Assembly (NCBI GenBank): GCA_009838645.1
Contig: VXRC01000006.1
Coordinates: 32,649-96,648 of the forward strand
DNA from: Gemmatimonadota bacterium
Lineage (GTDB): Bacteria; JAAXHH01
DNA length: 64,000 bases
Reading direction: 5' to 3'
Below, one piece after another: positions 34,382 to 43,502 of the stretch. The notes below the pieces were generated by a model. That model searched no databases, was not told the origin of the DNA, and was given only the letters and a program-made list of their open reading frames with translations. How positions within the stretch are numbered: the first letter of the stretch is position 1; each line of letters starts with the position of its first letter. The position numbers and the translations under genes were made by a program.

Positions 34382-35476
34382 ATGACGAAATCGGACCATG
34401 ACACAGTATTCATGCGCCAGGCGCTGGACCTCGCGGCGCGGGGAATAGGGCGTACCAGTCCCAATCCCATGGTGGGTTCCGTGGTCGTCCGCGACGGCGT
34501 CGTCCTGGGCGAGGGTTATTACCGGGAGTACGGCGGGCCGCACGCCGAACCGCAGGCCCTCGAGGAGGCCGGCGGCCGCGCCCAGGGCGCCGTGCTGTAC
34601 GTTACCCTGGAGCCCTGCTGCCACCAGGGCAGTACGCCGCCGTGCACGGACGCGATCATCGCATCGGGCATCGCCCACGTCCACGTCGCCATGTCCGATC
34701 CGGACCGGCGCGTCTCAGGCAAGGGGATCGAGCGGCTGCGCACCGCCGGCATGACCGTGGAGACGGGCCTGCTGGAAGCGGAAGCGCGGGAACTGAACGC
34801 GGCCTACGTGCGCCACCGCGAAACGGGCCAATCCTTCGTGCTGCTCAAGCTCGCCCAGACGCTGGACGGCCGCATCGCCACGCGGAACGGCCATTCGAAG
34901 TGGATCACCGGGGAGGCGGCCAGAAAGAGGGTACACCTGATGCGCAGCCGGGCGGACGCCGTGCTGGTGGGTATCGACACCGTACTGGCGGACGACCCGC
35001 GGCTCACCGTCCGGCACGTGGACGGCCGCCAGCCCCGTCGCGTCGTGCTCGACAGCCGGGCCCGCACTCCGCTGGACGCTCGGGTATTGAACGGAGAAGC
35101 GCCGGCGACGGTGTGCGTTACGGAGGCCGCACCCGCGGATCGGATTGACGGACTGAAAGATGCCGGCGCCGAAGTGTTGGTATTGCCTGGCGGGGACGGA
35201 TCCATTCCAATAGACCCGCTCAAGTCGGCGCTTGGCCAGGCCGGTATCGTGACCCTCATGGTGGAAGGCGGCAGCCGCGTGGCCGCTTCCTTCCTGCGGG
35301 AGCGCGCCGTCGACCGGATCGCCTGCTTCGTCGCGCCGCGCATCCTGGGCGCGGGGATCCCATCGATCGCCGACCTGGCACTGGACGACCTTTCGAAGGC
35401 GATTCAACTGAACGATACGAAAGTGGAGCAACTGGACGACGACCTACTCGTCACGGGCACGCCGGGGTATGCTTGA
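34382..35476 (+). CDS. ribD: bifunctional diaminohydroxyphosphoribosylaminopyrimidine deaminase/reductase
   Basis: 364 residues. The N-terminal deaminase has the zinc site H53-A-E in GGPHAEPQALEEAG and Cys 79 and 88 in LEPCCHQGSTPPC. The C-terminal reductase (about 150-364) has VLLKLAQTLDGRIATRNG and MVEGGSRVAASFL. It carries out the second and third steps from GTP towards riboflavin. First gene of the rib operon. The ATG lacks a ribosome-binding site and coincides with the predicted transcription start. Confidence 0.95.
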   Translation: MTKSDHDTVFMRQALDLAARGIGRTSPNPMVGSVVVRDGVVLGEGYYREYGGPHAEPQALEEAGGRAQGAVLYVTLEPCCHQGSTPPCTDAIIASGIAHVHVAMSDPDRRVSGKGIERLRTAGMTVETGLLEAEARELNAAYVRHRETGQSFVLLKLAQTLDGRIATRNGHSKWITGEAARKRVHLMRSRADAVLVGIDTVLADDPRLTVRHVDGRQPRRVVLDSRARTPLDARVLNGEAPATVCVTEAAPADRIDGLKDAGAEVLVLPGGDGSIPIDPLKSALGQAGIVTLMVEGGSRVAASFLRERAVDRIACFVAPRILGAGIPSIADLALDDLSKAIQLNDTKVEQLDDDLLVTGTPGYA

Positions 35477-35538
35477 AGAGGTTGTGAGCAGCCGGCAGCC
35501 GCGCATGAAGAGGTTCTGGGCAGTTGGCCGCCGCGCCT
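35475..35538. repeat. 32-bp tandem repeat, two copies
   Basis: Imperfect copies starting GAAGAGGTT at 35475 and 35507, beginning in the ribD stop codon and filling most of the ribD-ribE spacer. Confidence 0.7.
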
Positions 35539-35576
35539 GTGGAGGTCATCGGCGCTGGCAGGCACGTAGCATGAAA

Positions 35577-35612
35577 CTGGCACGGAATATCAATCTGGCA
35601 CGGAGTATGAAC
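35577..35612. repeat. 18-bp tandem repeat before ribE
   Basis: CTGGCACGGAATATCAAT (35577-35594) is followed by a copy with three changes (35595-35612). It ends one base before the ribE start codon, so the ribosome-binding region itself is duplicated. Confidence 0.8.
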
Positions 35613-35613
35613 C

Positions 35614-36375
35614 ATGTTCACGGGCATCATTGAAACCACGGGCGTTGTCCGGTCGCTGGAACTCGGCGCGAGCGAAAACGCCGCAAGCGAGAACGAGGGC
35701 ACGGGCGGATGCGCCGATGGCGACGCCGCGGGCGAAAGCTTGGACGTAGACGAGAAGGCGGGCGAGAATACGTGCGGACTCAGGCTGACCGTGGATGCGC
35801 CGGCTATGGCGCCGGAATTCCAGCAGGGCGCCAGCGTCGCCGTCAATGGCGTCTGCCTGACCGTCGTAGACACCGCAGGCGAGGCGTTTACCGTGGAAAT
35901 CGTACCCGAAACGGTCTCCCGGACGACCTTCGGAAGCCTGAAGGCCGGGCACCGGGTCAACCTGGAGCGTCCGCTGCGTCTTTCGGACCGGATAGACGGC
36001 CACCTGGTCCAGGGACACGTGGACGGCGTGGGACGCATCGCGGTGCGGGAAGAACGGGGCAACAGCCTGTGGTACGAGGTGGAAATCCCGGACGATCTGA
36101 CGCCCTTCGTCATCGAAAAAGGGTCCATCGCACTGGATGGAATAAGCTTGACAATCGCCGGTCTGACGGGTAGTTTGGCCGCCGTATCGATCATCCCGCA
36201 CACCGCGTCGATTACGACGTTCGGCGGCAGGCAGATCGGTGACGAGGTGAACATAGAAGTGGACATGATTGGCCGGTACGTCGCGTCCCTTATGCATGTC
36301 GGCAGCGATTCGGGCGGAGGAGCGCACCCGGGTCCGTCACCCATCACCGAATCCTGGTTGAAAGAGCGCATGTAG
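35614..36375 (+). CDS. ribE: riboflavin synthase alpha chain
   Basis: 253 residues, about 35-40 longer than usual. It starts with the universal MFTGIIE and has two lumazine-binding domains: NGVCLTVVDTAG with RTTFGSLKAGHRVNLERPL, and GISLTIAGLTG with TTFGGRQIGDEVNIEVDM, joined by GHLVQGHVDGVG. The enzyme dismutates 6,7-dimethyl-8-ribityllumazine to riboflavin. The extra length is an acidic, Gly/Ala/Glu-rich insertion of about 32 residues at positions 17-50 in the first domain, and a Gly-rich segment near the C-terminus. Confidence 0.93.
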   Translation: MFTGIIETTGVVRSLELGASENAASENEGTGGCADGDAAGESLDVDEKAGENTCGLRLTVDAPAMAPEFQQGASVAVNGVCLTVVDTAGEAFTVEIVPETVSRTTFGSLKAGHRVNLERPLRLSDRIDGHLVQGHVDGVGRIAVREERGNSLWYEVEIPDDLTPFVIEKGSIALDGISLTIAGLTGSLAAVSIIPHTASITTFGGRQIGDEVNIEVDMIGRYVASLMHVGSDSGGGAHPGPSPITESWLKERM

Positions 36376-36455
36376 CGTCGGCAAGACCCGGAGGCGGTAC
36401 GAGTACAGACCGGGGTCCGCCGAGACCGGGCGACCGAAAAATACGGTTATTGAGC

Positions 36456-37706
36456 ATGTCGTCCCCCTATTGTTCCATCCCGGAGGCGGTCGAGGAGATC
36501 AAGTCCGGGCGCATACTGATTGTCATCGACGACGAAGACCGCGAGAACGAAGGCGATTTCATCATGGCCGCCGAAAGAACGACACCGGCGGCCATCAATT
36601 TCATGGCCCGGTACGGCCGTGGACTGATTTGCCTTCCGACCACGCGCGAACGCCTGGATGAACTGAAAGTGCCCGCCATGGTCGGCGAAGAGGTCAATAC
36701 GGCGTTGCACAGCACGCGCTTCACCGTATCCGTCGATGCCGTTAATGGTACGACGTCGGGCATTTCGGCGGCGGACCGCGCCGAGACGGTCCAGGTGTTC
36801 GTCCGTCCGGAAAGCAGGCCCGACGACCTGGCGCGCCCGGGCCACATCTTTCCGCTGCAGGCCTTCGACGGCGGCGTGTTGCGCCGGGCCGGACACACAG
36901 AGGCCACGGTCGACCTGGTGAAGCTGGCCGGTCTCTTTCCCGCCGGCGTGCTCTGCGAGATCATGGACGACGACGGGTCCATGGCCCGCCTGCCCCGGCT
37001 GGTCGAGATCGCGAACGACCACGGCCTGAAGATCATTACGATCAAGGACCTGATCGAGTACCGCCGGCGCAGTGAGAAACTTGTCAGGCGGGTGGTCACG
37101 ACGACCATCCCCAGCAGGCACGGGGAATTCGAGTCCCACCTTTACGAGGACCAGTTGACGGGCGACCACCACGTCGCCCTGGTCAAGGGCAACGTGGACG
37201 GCGAGGCGAACGTGCTCGTCCGCGTGCACTCCCAGTGTCTCACGGGGGACGTTTTCGGGTCCATGCGATGCGATTGCGGCGACCAGCTGCAGCAGGCGCT
37301 CAAGCGCATCAGCGACGAAGGCAGCGGCGTGCTCCTGTACATGCGCCAGGAGGGACGGGGCATCGGGCTGGCCAACAAGCTCAGGGCCTACGCCCTCCAG
37401 GACCAGGGCCATGACACGGTGGAGGCGAACCAGGCGCTCGGCCTGCCCGTGGACGCGCGCGACTACGGGATCGGTTCCCAGATCCTGGCGGACCTGGGCC
37501 TGACCACGATCCGGATCATGACCAACAACCCGTCGAAACGGTTCGGGATCGAGGGGTACGGGCTCGACGTGACCGAACGCGTCCCGCTGCAGACCTCGCC
37601 GAACCGGTACAACGTGGGATATCTCAAGACCAAGCGCGGCAAGCTGGGCCATCTGCTCGACCTCGAAGAACCACTGGACGACGTTGGATTCGACAGCCTG
37701 CTTTAA
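36456..37706 (+). CDS. ribBA: bifunctional DHBP synthase/GTP cyclohydrolase II
   Basis: 416 residues from the ATG at 36456; a TTG two codons earlier is possible. The N-terminal 3,4-dihydroxy-2-butanone-4-phosphate synthase has [29 protein letters not shown] and [12 protein letters not shown]. The C-terminal cyclohydrolase II has the zinc cysteines in [15 protein letters not shown], plus [14 protein letters not shown] and [15 protein letters not shown]. It supplies both riboflavin precursors. Between ribE and ribH in the operon. Confidence 0.96.
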   Translation: MSSPYCSIPEAVEEIKSGRILIVIDDEDRENEGDFIMAAERTTPAAINFMARYGRGLICLPTTRERLDELKVPAMVGEEVNTALHSTRFTVSVDAVNGTTSGISAADRAETVQVFVRPESRPDDLARPGHIFPLQAFDGGVLRRAGHTEATVDLVKLAGLFPAGVLCEIMDDDGSMARLPRLVEIANDHGLKIITIKDLIEYRRRSEKLVRRVVTTTIPSRHGEFESHLYEDQLTGDHHVALVKGNVDGEANVLVRVHSQCLTGDVFGSMRCDCGDQLQQALKRISDEGSGVLLYMRQEGRGIGLANKLRAYALQDQGHDTVEANQALGLPVDARDYGIGSQILADLGLTTIRIMTNNPSKRFGIEGYGLDVTERVPLQTSPNRYNVGYLKTKRGKLGHLLDLEEPLDDVGFDSLL

Positions 37707-37717
37707 GGAGTGCCTGC

Positions 37718-38269
37718 GTGACGAGAACCATTGAAGGCAGCGTGGAGAGCGGAGGAGACGACCGGTACGGCATCGTGGCCGGCCGTTTCAACGGATTCAT
37801 CACCGAGTCCCTGCTGAAAGGCGCACTGGACGGGCTTCGCCGCCACGGGGCGGATGAAGACCGGATCGACGTGGTCTGGGTACCGGGTGCTTTCGAGATC
37901 CCGCTGGTGGCCCGGAACATGGCGGCAAGCGGGCGTTATGGCGCCGTGATCTGCCTGGGATGCGTCATTCGCGGAGCCACCCCCCACTTCGACTACGTAG
38001 CCGGAGAAGCCGCCAACGGGATTGCCGCCGCGTCCCGGGACACCGGGGTGCCGGTGATCTTCGGCGTGCTGACCACTGAGAACCTCGAACAGGCCATCGA
38101 ACGGGCGGGTACGAAGGCGGGCAACCGGGGTTGGGACGCCGCGCTGGCCGCCTTGGAAATGGCGGACGTGATGCGCAAGTTGGGAGGACCAGGCGGACCA
38201 GGCGGACCAGGCGGACCAGGCGGACCAGGCGGACCGGGCGGACCAAGCCGTCCGGGGGACCCCGAGTGA
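37718..38269 (+). CDS. ribH: 6,7-dimethyl-8-ribityllumazine synthase
   Basis: 183 residues starting with GTG at 37718, 7 nt after AAGGAG. The core (1-155) is complete: [53 protein letters not shown] and the [13 protein letters not shown] segment. It condenses the dihydroxybutanone phosphate with the pyrimidine product. After the last helix ([11 protein letters not shown]) the protein continues with a tail of seven Gly-Gly-Pro units, absent in known lumazine synthases. Because the enzyme forms large shells, the tails would decorate the outer or inner face. Its stop overlaps nusB. Confidence 0.95.
   Translation: MTRTIEGSVESGGDDRYGIVAGRFNGFITESLLKGALDGLRRHGADEDRIDVVWVPGAFEIPLVARNMAASGRYGAVICLGCVIRGATPHFDYVAGEAANGIAAASRDTGVPVIFGVLTTENLEQAIERAGTKAGNRGWDAALAALEMADVMRKLGGPGGPGGPGGPGGPGGPGGPSRPGDPE
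38186..38248. repeat. seven 9-bp units at the 3' end of ribH
   Basis: Seven consecutive units of GGACCAGGC (the last two differ by one or two bases), in frame as Gly-Pro-Gly. Five are identical, which suggests recent expansion by slippage. Confidence 0.95.
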
Positions 38270-38700
38270 ACGTACGCGCGGGGGAGCGTCGCCTGGGCCG
38301 TGAACTGGCGCTGCAGTCGCTCTATCTCGCCGAACAGACCGGGGGGGATCCCGGCAAGGCCCTTCCCGGGCTGCCCGGTTGGTCCCTGGCGTCCGAGCAC
38401 TCCCGGCGTTTCGCCGAGGCGCTGATTGATCAACTGCTGCAGCACGAAGAGATCGTGAACGGCCACATCACCGCGGTGGTACGGCACTGGGACCGGGACC
38501 GCGTGGCCCGCATCGACGACTGCATCCTCCGGCTGGGCGCTTGCGAGCTCATCGCTTTCCTCGATATACCGACGGCAGTATCCATCAACGAAGCGATCGA
38601 ACTGGCCAAGAAGTACAGCACGGAACAGTCCGGCGGGTTCGTCAACGGCGTCCTGGACGCCGTGGCCGCGAGACATCTCACGGCGGCAGACCAGGTCTGA
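38266..38700 (+). CDS. nusB: transcription antitermination factor NusB
   Basis: 144 residues from a GTG overlapping the ribH stop (GTGA). The all-helical NusB fold is recognisable: [17 protein letters not shown] at the start and [50 protein letters not shown] at the end. It acts with NusE in rRNA antitermination. The ribH-nusB order is common in bacteria. The longer open frame upstream of the GTG is out of frame with ribH and not real. Confidence 0.95.
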   Translation: MNVRAGERRLGRELALQSLYLAEQTGGDPGKALPGLPGWSLASEHSRRFAEALIDQLLQHEEIVNGHITAVVRHWDRDRVARIDDCILRLGACELIAFLDIPTAVSINEAIELAKKYSTEQSGGFVNGVLDAVAARHLTAADQV

Positions 38701-38736
38701 TCCCGCCCGATCGGCTTGCCGGCGCATACACAGGGA

Positions 38737-39486
38737 ATGAACCTCGACGTGCGATACGGCCTTCTGTCCGACATTCATGGTAACCTGGAGGCGCTGGATG
38801 CCGTACTCGAAGCAATGGCCGGTGAGCGTATCGGCCATTACCTTTGCCTGGGCGACATCGTTGGATACGGCGCCAGTCCCAATGCGTGTCTCGACCGCAT
38901 TACCGGACTGACGACGGACGTGATCGCGGGCAATCACGACCATGCCGCGATCGGGAAGCTGGATATCTCCACGTTCAACCCTTATGCGGCGGAAGCGGCG
39001 CTGTGGACGCGGCGGCAGCTTACGCCCGACGGCCGGCGCTACCTGGGAGGGTTGCCCTATGTCCGGCGGATCGAGGATCTTTTTATCGTCCACGCGAGTC
39101 CGGACCGTCCGGAGGAGTGGATCTACCTGACTTCGCCCTGGCAGGCGGACGAAGCCTTCGAGGCGATGCCCGCCGGTGTTACGCTTTGCGCACTGGGCCA
39201 CACGCACGCGCCGATGATATTCGAGAAGCGGAACGCGGAAGACCGCAGCAGACAGATCCCGCCGTCCGCGCTTGAACTGGCATCAGCGCGCAGATACATC
39301 GTGAATGTGGGCAGCGTGGGCCAGCCGCGGGACGGGGATCCCCGGGCGGCGTACTGCGTATACGATACGGAGATGAAGCAGATCGAGATAAAGCGGGTTC
39401 CCTACGACCTGGAATCCGCGCAACGGAAGATTCGCAAGGCCGGCCTGCCGGATCTGCTCGCGGAGCGGCTTGAATTCGGCCGGTGA
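38737..39486 (+). CDS. metallophosphoesterase, YfcE/DevR-like
   Basis: 249 residues from the ATG at 38737; a TTG at 38716 is in frame. Calcineurin-like motifs in order: LLSDIHGNLEAL, LGDIVGYG, IAGNHDHAAIG, FIVHASPD and LGHTHAPMIF, which together bind two metals. The family hydrolyses phosphodiesters or phosphoproteins. Located after nusB and overlapping the DUF2723 gene by GTGA, so it is probably co-translated with it. Confidence 0.9.
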   Translation: MNLDVRYGLLSDIHGNLEALDAVLEAMAGERIGHYLCLGDIVGYGASPNACLDRITGLTTDVIAGNHDHAAIGKLDISTFNPYAAEAALWTRRQLTPDGRRYLGGLPYVRRIEDLFIVHASPDRPEEWIYLTSPWQADEAFEAMPAGVTLCALGHTHAPMIFEKRNAEDRSRQIPPSALELASARRYIVNVGSVGQPRDGDPRAAYCVYDTEMKQIEIKRVPYDLESAQRKIRKAGLPDLLAERLEFGR

Positions 39487-42212
39487 CTGAGGATTTCGAA
39501 GACATGGTTGCTTATCGCGTTGTTTCCATGACCGGCATGGCGGTGGCTTTCGTCGTATCGCTTGCCGTGTACACCAAGACCATCGCGCCCACGGTGCCTT
39601 TCTGGGACGGCGGCGAATTCATCGCGGCATCCTATATCCTGGGCATACCCCATCCGCCGGGCTCCCCGCTCTACATTCTGATCGGCCGGCTCTTCACCGT
39701 ACTGCCCGACCTGGGCCTGGGCATCGCCTGGCTGGTGAATTTCTCCTCCTGCCTCTTCAGCGCGCTCACGGTGACGGCCGTTTACCTGGTCATCGTGAAG
39801 GCGGTTACGCTCAACCGGGACCGGGACGGGCTGTCCCTCTACGAAAGCCTGGCCGTCTGCTGCAGCGCGTTGACGGGCGGGCTGCTGCTGGCCTTCTCCG
39901 ATACGTTCTGGTTCAACGCGGTGGAAGCCGAAACCTACGCGCTCTCCATGCTGTGCATGACGGCCTGTACCTGGCTGATGCTGCACTGGATCGAACGGCA
40001 CGAGCAAAGCGGCAGCGAGCGTTATCTCTTCCTGGTCGGTTACCTGGCCTTTCTCGGCATCGCCGTGCACATGTTCACCATGCTGATTCTGCCGGCCGCG
40101 TTCCTCTGCGTGGTCTTCACGGACCGGGTCATCCGTTCGAACCGGAAGCTGGTGCTGCTTTGCGCGGCCATGGGCCTGATCCTGTTCAGCGTCGTGGCTT
40201 CCATCGACGTGTTTTTCGTCACAGTACCCCTCGCCATCGCCGGACTGGTCCTCACCAGGGGGCGGCTGCCGTGGGGTTACCTGGCGCTGCTGTGCATCTT
40301 CGCCGTCGCCGTGATGTTCTTCGGCATGGAGGGCGTGGGCGCATACAACGGACTCCCGCTGATCGTGATCGGCGGATTCGAGGCCACCTTCGGCACGGTG
40401 ATGTTCAGCCTGGCGCTGGTGAGCGCGGCCCTCGCCCTGGTCTCGGCCACGGCCGACGATCCCGGGCGCTACAAGTGGCCGTTCTGGACGGTAGTGCTCT
40501 TTCTCGCCGTACTGGGCTATTCCGTGAATTTCTACGTGCCGATCCGGGCGGCCCAGCAGCCCATCATCAACGAAAACGATCCGTCGACCTGGCAAAATTT
40601 CGAGGGATTCCTGGAACGCAAGCAATACGGCCAGGAAAGCATGTTCGAATCGATGCTCAACAGAAAGGGCACCTGGTCCTCCCAGTTCGGAAACGGTGAA
40701 AACATGGGGTTCTGGCGGTTCTTTTCCCGGCAGTTCAGCGCCCCGTCCTTTCCCTTCTGGCTCTTTCCCGTCCTGCTGGTCGCCCTGGGCATCATCTCCC
40801 AGGCGGAGAGGGACCGGCGCAGCATAGTTTTCCTGGGCGCCATGCTGCTGATCTGCAGCGTCGGGCTCATCCTCTACATGAACTTTTCGGACGGTTCGCG
40901 GGGCATACAGCGGGAGGTCCGCATCCGGGACTATTTCTATACCCCCGCTTTCGTATTCGCCGCGGTGCTGATGGGTATCGGCGTCCGGTCGCTGCTGAAC
41001 CAGGTCGGCGTCTGGCTGGGCCGGCTGCGGTTGCCCGCGGAGAAGGGAACGGCCGGCATCGCCGTGCTGATGACCGCACTGCCCCTGGTCCCCTTCGCCT
41101 ATCATTACGAGTCCCACTCCCGGGAAGGCAACTACATACCCTACGACTACGCCTACAACATGCTGCAGTCCTGCGACGAGAACGGTCTCATCTTCACGAA
41201 CGGCGACAACGACACCTTCACGCTCTGGTTCCTCCAGGAGGTGGAAGGCCTCCGAAAGGACGTGCGGGTGATCAATCTAAGTCTCCTCAACACGAACTGG
41301 TACATCAAGCAACTGAAGCACATGGAACCGAAGGTGCCCATCGCCCTGGCCGACGAGACCATCGACCTGCTGAACATCCAGGCCTGGGAGGAAAGGGAGG
41401 TGCATCACGCGGGCATTACGTGGACCGTGCCCCCGGCCGGCACGCTGGGAGAGGACATCGGATATCTCAGGGTCCAGGACCTGATGATCCTGCACATCCT
41501 GGAGCAGAACAACTGGGAAAGACCCGTCTATTTCGCCGTGACCGTCTCGCCGGGGAACGACGTGGGCCTGGACGACTTCATGCAACTGGAAGGCATGGTC
41601 TGGCAGGTCCTCCCGGATCCCGACCCGGACCTGATGGACGTGGAGCGGACCCGGCACAACCTTTGGAACGTCTACCAGTACCGCGGCATAGCGGATCCGG
41701 AGGTCTACAAGGATCCGCAGGTCCGCACCCTCCTGCGGAACTACACCGTGTCCTTCCATCAACTGGCGCTGAACCAGTGGAGACGGGGCCGCCCGGACCA
41801 GGCCATCGAGTCCATCGAGAAGTACCTGGAGTACGACATCACGAACGGCGCGCTTGAACGGCTCATGCTCATCCAATTCAACGCCGACCAGGGCGAGTTT
41901 GCCGCCGTCGAGGACCTTGCGTCGGAACTGGCCGGGGAATTCAGCACTTTCGACGGGTATACCATCCTGAGTCAGTCCCTGCGGAGACTGGGCCGCGTGG
42001 CGGAGGCCGCCGAACTGCTGGAACGGGGTGTTTCGGCCCATCCCGAATACACCACGGGATACGATCAACTCGTGAATCTCTATTTCCGGATGGATGATTC
42101 GGACCGGATGCTTGAAACGCTGGAAAGGTGGCAGCGGATCGCTCCGGCGGATACGGTCGTACAGGACATGATCGAGGATCTCAAGGAAGCCGGCGATGAG
42201 CGCGGACCCTAG
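39483..42212 (+). CDS. DUF2723 family membrane glycosyltransferase
   Basis: 909 residues starting with GTG. The signature WDGGEFIAASYILGIPHPPGSPLYILIGRLF near the N-terminus carries the conserved acidic pair and PHPPGSP loop of DUF2723 (related to protein O-mannosyltransferases, GT117). About 11-13 membrane helices span residues 15-560. A soluble part follows, including IFTNGDNDTFTLWFLQEVEG and TPR-like helices from about 755 to the end. Likely transfers a sugar from a lipid carrier in the periplasm. Three glycosyltransferases follow, including a GtrB-like lipid-sugar synthase that could supply its donor. Confidence 0.9.
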   Translation: MTEDFEDMVAYRVVSMTGMAVAFVVSLAVYTKTIAPTVPFWDGGEFIAASYILGIPHPPGSPLYILIGRLFTVLPDLGLGIAWLVNFSSCLFSALTVTAVYLVIVKAVTLNRDRDGLSLYESLAVCCSALTGGLLLAFSDTFWFNAVEAETYALSMLCMTACTWLMLHWIERHEQSGSERYLFLVGYLAFLGIAVHMFTMLILPAAFLCVVFTDRVIRSNRKLVLLCAAMGLILFSVVASIDVFFVTVPLAIAGLVLTRGRLPWGYLALLCIFAVAVMFFGMEGVGAYNGLPLIVIGGFEATFGTVMFSLALVSAALALVSATADDPGRYKWPFWTVVLFLAVLGYSVNFYVPIRAAQQPIINENDPSTWQNFEGFLERKQYGQESMFESMLNRKGTWSSQFGNGENMGFWRFFSRQFSAPSFPFWLFPVLLVALGIISQAERDRRSIVFLGAMLLICSVGLILYMNFSDGSRGIQREVRIRDYFYTPAFVFAAVLMGIGVRSLLNQVGVWLGRLRLPAEKGTAGIAVLMTALPLVPFAYHYESHSREGNYIPYDYAYNMLQSCDENGLIFTNGDNDTFTLWFLQEVEGLRKDVRVINLSLLNTNWYIKQLKHMEPKVPIALADETIDLLNIQAWEEREVHHAGITWTVPPAGTLGEDIGYLRVQDLMILHILEQNNWERPVYFAVTVSPGNDVGLDDFMQLEGMVWQVLPDPDPDLMDVERTRHNLWNVYQYRGIADPEVYKDPQVRTLLRNYTVSFHQLALNQWRRGRPDQAIESIEKYLEYDITNGALERLMLIQFNADQGEFAAVEDLASELAGEFSTFDGYTILSQSLRRLGRVAEAAELLERGVSAHPEYTTGYDQLVNLYFRMDDSDRMLETLERWQRIAPADTVVQDMIEDLKEAGDERGP

Positions 42213-42229
42213 GCGCGGCGATTCGAGCG

Positions 42230-42282
42230 TTCCCTGAGGCCGGGCCGCGTCCCGGGTCCTGATTTCCCTGAGGCCGGGCCGC
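42230..42282. repeat. 19-bp direct repeat in the DUF2723-GT4 spacer
   Basis: TTCCCTGAGGCCGGGCCGC occurs exactly at 42230-42248 and 42264-42282, a period of 34 bp. Confidence 0.9.
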
Positions 42283-42298
42283 CCGCCGGTTCAGTCCA

Positions 42299-43468
42299 AT
42301 GCGCATTCTGGTCATAAACTGGAGGGATATCCGCAACCCGGAAGCGGGCGGCGCCGAAGTGCATCTGCACGAGACTTTCTCGAGGATCGCCGCATGGGGG
42401 CACGAGGTCACCCTGCTCTGCAGCCGGTTCCCCGGCGCGGCGGGTTCCGAGCAGATTGACGGTATCGACGTCATCCGTCACGGCGGGAAATGGACGTTCA
42501 ACCTGACCGCGCCCTGGTACTATCGAAAGCGCCTGGCTCACCGGCCCTTCGACGTCGTCATCGAAGACATCAACAAGATCCCGGCACTGATGCCCTGGTT
42601 TCTAAACGGCCCCCCGCTGATGGTCCTGCTGCACCATCTCTTCGGGACCACGTTCTACCGGGAAATCAACCCGGTGCTCGCGACCTACCTGTACTTCATG
42701 GAACGGCTGATTCCCCGGGTGTACCGCCGTTGCCTCTTCGAAGCGGTCTCCGAAAGCACCCGGGACGAACTCGTCAGGATGGGGGTCGCGGCGGACCGGA
42801 TCAGCGTCGTGCACAACGGGTTGGCCCCCCGGTTTCTGGACGCCGGGAACATCGGTGTGCCGGCCGCCCCGGACCGCAAGGAGGCGCCTGCCGCTTCGGA
42901 CCGGAAGGAACCCGGCCTGGTCATATACCTCGGCCGCCTCAAGAAGTACAAGAACGTGGACCACCTGATCCAGGCCATGGCTTTTGTCCGCGAAGAGGTT
43001 CCTGGTGCGCGCCTGGTGATCGTGGGCACGGGCGACCGGCGCCGCGCGCTCGAAGCATTTACGCGGTCCATGGGCCTGGACGAGGCGGTGCGTTTCACGG
43101 GTTTCGTTTCCGAGGAAGAAAAACTGCGCCTGCTGACCCGCGCCGAAGTGGCGGCCTATCCCTCGAGCAAGGAAGGGTGGGGCATCACCGTGATCGAGGC
43201 CAATGCCTGCGGCGTGCCGGTCGTGGCGACCCGGGTGCCCGGGCTTCGCGACGCCGTGGTCGACGGGGAGACGGGCGTGCTGGTCCCGCTCGGGGACCGG
43301 AAGGCCATGGCGCGCGCGTTGATCGACCTGCTGCGCGACCGGGAAAAGCGTGAACGGCTCGCGGGGAACGCCGTAGCGAGGAGCAGGCGTTATACCTGGG
43401 AGAACACGGCACGGCAGACGCTGCGGGTGATCCGGCGTTCCATGGGGGAAGGCACCGATGCCGCGTGA
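42299..43468 (+). CDS. glycosyltransferase family 4
   Basis: 389 residues. The GT-B fold is evident: N-terminal WRDIRNPEAGGAEVHLHE, hinge VSESTRDELVRMGV, then the C-terminal donor domain LVIYLGRLKKYKNVDHLIQA and SSKEGWGITVIEANACGVPVVA, containing the E-x7-E nucleotide-sugar motif. A linker with duplicated PAAPDRKE/PAASDRKE blocks (about residues 188-202) lies between the two halves. It probably extends an envelope glycan. Part of the glycosylation segment after the rib operon. Confidence 0.9.
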   Translation: MRILVINWRDIRNPEAGGAEVHLHETFSRIAAWGHEVTLLCSRFPGAAGSEQIDGIDVIRHGGKWTFNLTAPWYYRKRLAHRPFDVVIEDINKIPALMPWFLNGPPLMVLLHHLFGTTFYREINPVLATYLYFMERLIPRVYRRCLFEAVSESTRDELVRMGVAADRISVVHNGLAPRFLDAGNIGVPAAPDRKEAPAASDRKEPGLVIYLGRLKKYKNVDHLIQAMAFVREEVPGARLVIVGTGDRRRALEAFTRSMGLDEAVRFTGFVSEEEKLRLLTRAEVAAYPSSKEGWGITVIEANACGVPVVATRVPGLRDAVVDGETGVLVPLGDRKAMARALIDLLRDREKRERLAGNAVARSRRYTWENTARQTLRVIRRSMGEGTDAA

Positions 43469-43502
43469 CGAACCGGCGACAGCGGAAGACAGGGAGGAGA
43501 AG

